From Coriobacteriia bacterium (lineage in GTDB: Bacteria; Actinomycetota; Coriobacteriia; Coriobacteriales; QAMH01): a stretch of 64,000 nucleotides of DNA. Position numbers and translations under genes: made by a program. The notes below the pieces were generated by a model. That model had not been told where the DNA came from and searched no databases. It worked only from the letters and a program-made list of their open reading frames with translations. The stretch covers positions 62,001 through 126,000 of the forward strand of contig QAMH01000008.1 of the NCBI GenBank assembly GCA_003149935.1, given 5' to 3'. Positions 59,875 to 64,000 of the stretch are shown piece by piece; position 1 is the stretch's first letter; each line of letters starts with the position of its first letter.

Positions 59875-61140
59875 CTAGATGACTACGCCTTCATCTATGT
59901 CCAGGTGAAGGCACTTGACGGGTGTTCCAACCTCGAATGTTCCCGTACCCTGCGGGAGCTCTATGAGCACGGTGCTGCGATTCATCTCCGACAAGAGGGC
60001 AGATGACTGCTTCTCTTCCTGACATGCAAGCAACTCGCCGTTCTCCCCAACTTCAAGATGACCGCGCTGGTAGAAAGCGCGAGCTTCCTTCTTGCGCGTC
60101 GGTTGCGCAAGAACGGCGTCGCTAACGGGACGATCAAGCTCTGCGTAGCCTTGCATGGCGCGTAGTGCCGGTCGGCCGAAAAGCTGAAAACCCACTGCGG
60201 CAGCTGCGGGATTGCCCGAGAGAACTTCGACAAGCGTATCGCCTACACAACCAAATGCTTGTGCTTTACCCGGTCGCAAACTCACACAATCAAAAACGAC
60301 CTCCCCCAGATCGCGAACGGTTTCGATGGCGTAGTCAAAATCGCCGTTGCTCGCGCCACCGCTCGAAACGACAAAATCGCATTCATCGATTGCTTGCTCG
60401 AACAAAGCGCGGATGGCGGCCTCGTCATCCCTGACAATCGGATACAGATTCACCTCGCAGCCAAGCTCGAGCGCATATGCGCCCAACACGTATGCGTTCG
60501 CATCGCGAATCTTGCCTGGCTCGGGCTTTACCGAAGGAGCGACGAGTTCCGTGCCGATGCTAATAACGCCAACCTTGGGGCGAGCGTATACGGGAACGAC
60601 TGTGTTCCCGGTGCTCGCGAGCAGGCCTATGGTTGCGGCGCGAATCACCTCGCCTTTGCGGACAACAACATCGCCCGCTTTGGCCTCCTCGCCCGCTTTG
60701 CGCACATTCGTCTTGGTTACAGGAGCGACTATGCGTACGCGCTCGCCCACTCCACCGTCACCGGTGAAGGTCGTGTCCTCAATCTTGACCACCGCATCGG
60801 CGCCCTGCGGCATAATGCCGCCCGTCATGATGCGAATTGCCTCTCCGGGTTTGAGGATGATCTCACTCACGACGCCTGCACCGACCCAGTCCACAATCTC
60901 AAGCTCGACAGGGACTTCTTCGCTCGCGTCCTTGAGAGACGATGCGACTACGGCAAATCCGTCCATTGCTGTATTATCGAAAGGCGCAACGTCGATATCA
61001 CTTATGAGATCAGCGGCAGCGACTCGCCCAACAGCAGCAAACAAATCGACCTCTTCGACTGGCGTTCTAAAACGAGCGTTACCCGCGAGCTCAATCGTCC
61101 TTTGACGCGCCTCATCGACACTTATCATATCCTGGCTCAT
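59875..61140 (-). CDS. moeA: Molybdopterin molybdenumtransferase
   Basis: Inserts molybdate into adenylylated molybdopterin, the last common step of cofactor synthesis. The 421-aa protein shows the MoeA layout: APFDNTAMDGFAVV (active-site region, about 52-65), IRIMTGGIMPQGADAVV, DVVVRKGEVI, the MoCF-binding domain with FVVSSGGASNGDFDY and SLRPGKAQAFG, and the C-terminal beta domain. It serves the four molybdoenzymes in the window. Many genomes carry several moeA genes. Confidence 0.93.
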   Translation of the reverse strand: MSQDMISVDEARQRTIELAGNARFRTPVEEVDLFAAVGRVAAADLISDIDVAPFDNTAMDGFAVVASSLKDASEEVPVELEIVDWVGAGVVSEIILKPGEAIRIMTGGIMPQGADAVVKIEDTTFTGDGGVGERVRIVAPVTKTNVRKAGEEAKAGDVVVRKGEVIRAATIGLLASTGNTVVPVYARPKVGVISIGTELVAPSVKPEPGKIRDANAYVLGAYALELGCEVNLYPIVRDDEAAIRALFEQAIDECDFVVSSGGASNGDFDYAIETVRDLGEVVFDCVSLRPGKAQAFGCVGDTLVEVLSGNPAAAAVGFQLFGRPALRAMQGYAELDRPVSDAVLAQPTRKKEARAFYQRGHLEVGENGELLACQEEKQSSALLSEMNRSTVLIELPQGTGTFEVGTPVKCLHLDIDEGVVI

Positions 61141-61233
61141 TTGATTATCCTCTCGAAAGGTGAATCATTATGTTTATTCGACAGGGTACCAAATCTTCCA
61201 GAAAGCTGGACGAACAATCCCGGGCTTGGTCGC

Positions 61234-62031
61234 TCACGGACTGGTTGCCGCTTCGACGGTGCAAAGGGGCGGGGGCTGCGCACCCCACTTCTTGAATGCA
61301 CGGTGCATGGTCGTTGAGGCAATTCTTAGGATCCTGGCGAGCTGCGCTATGGTCATCCCCGCATCGAGACAGGTTGCAAGTGCAAAGGGGCACTTTTGAA
61401 CTTTGAGCATGGCCGCCGAAGCACCAGTGAGATAATCGCACCTTCGGCGAATTATTTTTCGAGCGGCTTCATCTGACAAGCGCCTGGGGAACGGCTCGAG
61501 GTGACGTACGCTTGCTTCTTGTTGGGCGAAATCGCGCCATTCGTCCGCGCTCATGAAACTGCATAGGAGCTCATTATCGACAAGATCGTCCGATTTCCCC
61601 AGGTAGTTATAGCTGCTCCACGGATAATCGGTCAAACGAACGCAGAGTCGAGCCTTGACGGGGTTGCGCCAGACGTATCGGATTGCCGACAAAAGATGCG
61701 CCTCTGTCTCAATTGCCTCGCTGCGAAAACGACCTTGAAATATCTGACCAGCACATTTATGCCGCTTGTGATAATAAGCCGAGAAACGCGCGCCGACGCT
61801 CTGGAAAAGAGAAGGCGGGATAGGGCCATTGCACTTGATAACGATGTGAAAATGAGTGGTCATCACACAGTATGCGAGAACCTTGAAACTGCAGATTTGC
61901 TGGGCGAGCCGCAAGCACTCCAAGAAAAACGCATGATCACAGCCCTCATTGAAAACGCGGGCCTTGCCAACGCCACGATTTGTGATGTGGTAATACCCGG
62001 TTGATGAATGTTTGCGCGGTCGCCGTGGCAT
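61234..62031 (-). CDS. REP-associated tyrosine transposase (RAYT, Y1_Tnp)
   Basis: A 265-aa HUH-type single-strand transposase of the REP-associated group. It begins RPRKHSSTGYYHITNRGVGK, has the metal-binding HUH motif in THFHIVIK, the QIFQGRFRSEAIETEAHLL segment, VWRNPVKARL and YPWSSYNYL. An extra C-terminal helix-turn-helix-like part follows (MTIAQLARILRIASTTMHR). RAYTs are single-copy domesticated relatives of IS200/IS605 that spread REP hairpins. ATG 62031 has AAAGGAGG. Repeat copies lie just upstream. Confidence 0.9.
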   Translation of the reverse strand: MPRRPRKHSSTGYYHITNRGVGKARVFNEGCDHAFFLECLRLAQQICSFKVLAYCVMTTHFHIVIKCNGPIPPSLFQSVGARFSAYYHKRHKCAGQIFQGRFRSEAIETEAHLLSAIRYVWRNPVKARLCVRLTDYPWSSYNYLGKSDDLVDNELLCSFMSADEWRDFAQQEASVRHLEPFPRRLSDEAARKIIRRRCDYLTGASAAMLKVQKCPFALATCLDAGMTIAQLARILRIASTTMHRAFKKWGAQPPPLCTVEAATSP

Positions 62032-62197
62032 GCTTCACCTCCTTTCTAGTCGGTCTTATCCACAACGAGAACGATAAATCATGTGTATCCGAGCAAACCA
62101 CCCCGAGAATCTGAACGATTCCGGACTTTAAGGAGAGCAAACCCGGAGTGATTTCCGAGAAGAATCGGTCAGGAGATGGTGAAAGGATGGGAGGATG

Positions 62198-62295
62198 GGG
62201 ACAGACCTTCAGTTGGCAGCAATCCACGAGTGGCGAAAAGGGGACAGACCCCTGATAGGCCTGGCGAAAGGGGGACAGATCCCTGATGGGCCTCC
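62198..62295. repeat. Family A copies next to the RAYT gene
   Basis: Three inverted-orientation cores at about 62199, 62240 and 62272 (GGGGACAGAYC). The last two are within a tandem CTGATRGGCCTGGCGAAAGG-like unit. Together with the terminator they fill the 354-bp gap 62032-62385. The RAYT promoter must lie around 62032-62150, but no clear hexamers were seen. Confidence 0.85.
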
Positions 62296-62333
62296 CAGTG
62301 AGCAAGCTGTCAACCCTTCGGCTGGAGCACCAT

Positions 62334-62360
62334 AAAAAAGAAGCCCCTGACCGGGGCTTC
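62334..62360 (-). terminator. Intrinsic terminator behind the 217-aa membrane protein
   Basis: Arms GAAGCCCC and GGGGCTTC (8 bp, 5-nt loop) followed on the minus strand by six T. Lies 26 nt after the stop codon. Confidence 0.88.
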
Positions 62361-62385
62361 TAAATCGTAACCAACGGCAATCCTT

Positions 62386-63039
62386 CTACACCTTCGGATA
62401 CTGCGAATAAGAATGTCCGCGTCTGCTCTGCTCGTAACGACTCACAAAAAGCGCAATGATGACCACAAGGGCGACAACGAGAAACGCAATCACAAAAAGC
62501 GCGTTCTTCGTGTATAAACCCGTAATCGCTGCACAAAGGATAGACATGATAATGATGACGACCGGGACAGCCATCCTCGTCTTGTCTCGTGCAATATTGG
62601 CACGCAAAATCGCATCCTGACGGCGCGATTCGTCATCACGACGAGCACGAATGTCACGATCGGTCCACTCCATGATCTTGCGCTGGACCTCGGGAGGATA
62701 CGAATTGAAAACGTCTGGATGGGGCAAGCTCACGCATCCATCTTCGAACTCAAACGGCTCACTGGTGAGAGCGTCATCACAATCGTCGAGAGTGTCGTCC
62801 TCGGTCTCGTGTCTGAAAAGATCCGAATAGTTCCCCAGCGTTCTGTCAACGCCGACTACCGGACCTTGGACAAAGCTGTTTGCATCACTCTCGCTCGGAT
62901 CATCGACATCAAAAACGAAATCGGGAAGATCGTCTGGTTTAACGCGGTCATTCTTGCGTTTGCTGTTGGATTTTGACGACTGATTGCCTGCTTGCTCGCG
63001 ATTCTTGATGAACGCGTTGTACATTGGTTCGTTATTCAT
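62386..63039 (-). CDS. Acidic-linker membrane protein, unknown function
   Basis: A 217-aa protein: a hydrophilic N-terminal 150 residues (basic SKSNSKRKNDR, then a strongly acidic DVDDPSESD stretch and HETEDDTLDDCDDA), two membrane helices (about 157-172 and 177-197), and a short basic C-terminus. Most of it should be cytoplasmic. No family was recognised. Upstream is a family A cluster. Confidence 0.65.
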   Translation of the reverse strand: MNNEPMYNAFIKNREQAGNQSSKSNSKRKNDRVKPDDLPDFVFDVDDPSESDANSFVQGPVVGVDRTLGNYSDLFRHETEDDTLDDCDDALTSEPFEFEDGCVSLPHPDVFNSYPPEVQRKIMEWTDRDIRARRDDESRRQDAILRANIARDKTRMAVPVVIIIMSILCAAITGLYTKNALFVIAFLVVALVVIIALFVSRYEQSRRGHSYSQYPKV

Positions 63040-63127
63040 GCGTTTGGTACCTTTCGAAGGTCAATCTGTTCAGGCAATTATAGCATCGCTTGATGGCGGC
63101 ACAGGGCGGGGAAGAATGCGTGGCAAC

Positions 63128-63222
63128 CGAGGGTCTGGCAACCGAGGGTCTGTCCCCTAATTGCCATCTGCGGATTGTCAGACGCCTTGGCAACCGAGGG
63201 TCTGTCCCCTGGTTGCCAGGAC
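63128..63222. repeat. Family A copies with partial tandem
   Basis: Cores at about 63146 and 63199. In front of the first, CAACCGAGGGTCTGG is followed by a second CAACCGAGGGTCTG, a local partial duplication. Nothing else is seen in 63040-63227. Confidence 0.85.
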
Positions 63223-63227
63223 GTAAC

Positions 63228-64000
63228 TCACTTCTCGTTCGCGGACTTGCGGCGACGGAACAGTAATGCCAGCATTAGAAGCGAGAGCAAGGCAATCGCA
63301 GCTTCAAGTGCCATGCCAGATACAGCATCATCGCCGGTCCTGGGCACGCCGTATGCGGCAAGCTGCGCCTGATAACGCGCTCGTTTCTCGGCCTCTTCCT
63401 CAGCATAGTTACCGAAGACCGGCGCAAAGACCACGTCACCATCCATCATCACCGAGAAGATTGCATCGGCACCCTCGATGTAGGTTGTTACCCCATCGCG
63501 TATCACGTTCCAACCCTTGATGTAGTAATCAGGATTGAGTTCAATCAGCACGTTATCGGGCGAAAGCGTGAAACCGGGTTCAATGCCGTCCGAATTAATC
63601 GTGATTTTGCCGCCTGGGTACTCACCTTCGGTGACAAAGTGGCCGAAATCGTCAACCTCGGGCTCGAATCCCTCGAGACCAGCCACGTGACGCTCGATAT
63701 CCCAGATCGCATACAGCTTGATGGCGGTGTTACCGTTACCAACCATCGCCGCGAGCAGGTACATCGCCGCCGTAGGATCGTCGATGGTGCCGCCCCTCAC
63801 AAGACCAAGCACGCCGTTCTCGAGCAAAGCCTCCATGAGCTGGCCGGCGGCGAAGTCGGGAACGACCGCATCCGGCGAGAACGCCCAACCCAGCAGCTTG
63901 GCGTTGCGGCGCTCGAAGGCCACGTCGTCGAGACGCGTGCCAGTCGAAGCGTACTCATAGCGCTGGTCGGACGCGGTGCCAGTCGCGACGTCATCGTTCT
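63228..64000 (-). CDS. Sortase-anchored surface protein, C-terminal part
   Basis: The frame is open to the window edge, so only the last 257 residues are present. The C-terminus has a sortase-type sorting signal: VPRTGDD (an LPxTG variant), a hydrophobic helix ALEAAIALLSLLMLALLF and the basic tail RRRKSANEK. The visible domain (VVPDFAAGQLMEALLENGVL; GGKITINSDGIEPGFTL) is beta-rich and resembles repeated surface-protein modules. Probably cell-wall attached. Confidence 0.75.
   Translation of the reverse strand, partial: NDDVATGTASDQRYEYASTGTRLDDVAFERRNAKLLGWAFSPDAVVPDFAAGQLMEALLENGVLGLVRGGTIDDPTAAMYLLAAMVGNGNTAIKLYAIWDIERHVAGLEGFEPEVDDFGHFVTEGEYPGGKITINSDGIEPGFTLSPDNVLIELNPDYYIKGWNVIRDGVTTYIEGADAIFSVMMDGDVVFAPVFGNYAEEEAEKRARYQAQLAAYGVPRTGDDAVSGMALEAAIALLSLLMLALLFRRRKSANEK

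Noticed and set aside
58857..61140. Complete lactate racemase cofactor locus
   Set aside because: Only larE is present; no larA, larB or larC was found in the window.
61234..62031. Ordinary IS200/IS605 insertion sequence
   Set aside because: The protein is of the longer RAYT type with a C-terminal extension; there is no TnpB gene and no IS-like ends flank it. It is treated as a domesticated REP transposase.
1..64000. tRNA or rRNA genes
   Set aside because: I saw no cloverleaf with a GGTTCGANTCC arm or CCA end, and no rRNA-like stretch. A tRNAscan/Infernal run would settle this.

Overview
The window is high-GC DNA from an anaerobic actinobacterium. The closest fit is the class Coriobacteriia, family Eggerthellaceae (gut relatives of Eggerthella, Gordonibacter, Slackia or Adlercreutzia). 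The signs are many paralogous cytoplasmic molybdopterin enzymes with small ferredoxin subunits, a LuxR regulator with a long membrane domain, two BaiCD/BaiH-type flavin oxidoreductases, a Tad/Flp pilus locus without a secretin, and a sortase-type surface protein. This placement comes from gene content only. No rRNA, tRNA or CRISPR array was recognised.

Layout. 0-2.7 kb: serS and two TrkA-like NAD-binding proteins. 2.8-10.9 kb: a compact plus-strand Tad/Flp pilus operon (CpaB, CpaE/TadZ, CpaF, TadB, TadC, Flp pilin, TadE/TadG-like proteins, DUF192). 10.9-11.5 kb: a DinJ/YoeB-type toxin-antitoxin pair. 11.5-20 kb: minus-strand housekeeping genes (amidohydrolase, purC, a two-component system, a Tat lipoprotein, a TSCPD protein, purB). 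20.5-26.7 kb: a C_GCAxxG_C_C protein, two convergent biotin-synthase-like radical SAM enzymes and a TauABC-like ABC importer. 26.9-31 kb: an anion transporter, cysK, a MOSC protein, a DUF3800 protein behind a structured leader, and a broken XRE regulator. 31.5-36.6 kb: two NADH:flavin oxidoreductases around a short-chain dehydrogenase.

36.9-50.2 kb is the centrepiece. Four paralogous bis-MGD molybdoenzymes lie all on the minus strand, with three small 4Fe-4S subunits, a TorD-like chaperone, a DUF1883-like protein, a SlyD-like prolyl isomerase, a zinc-ribbon miniprotein and a collagen-like miniprotein. It is followed by an MFS transporter, a membrane-bound LuxR regulator, a second MFS transporter, a 55-aa acidic peptide, a second SlyD-like protein and a trigger-factor-like protein that lacks the ribosome-docking motif. 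LarE and MoeA (molybdopterin metal insertion) lie at 58.9-61.1 kb. Together this looks like a region for making, folding and using molybdenum reductases or dehydroxylases on imported small molecules.

Over the last 47 kb lie about 60 copies, counted by eye, of a short repeat with the core GGGTCTGTCCCC. They sit mostly directly after stop codons, and a few have entered coding sequence. A REP-associated tyrosine transposase (RAYT) gene at 61.2-62.0 kb is the obvious candidate for spreading them. Two further repeat families and a 147-bp MITE-like element occur with them. The last gene (63.2 kb to the edge) is the C-terminal part of a sortase-anchored surface protein.
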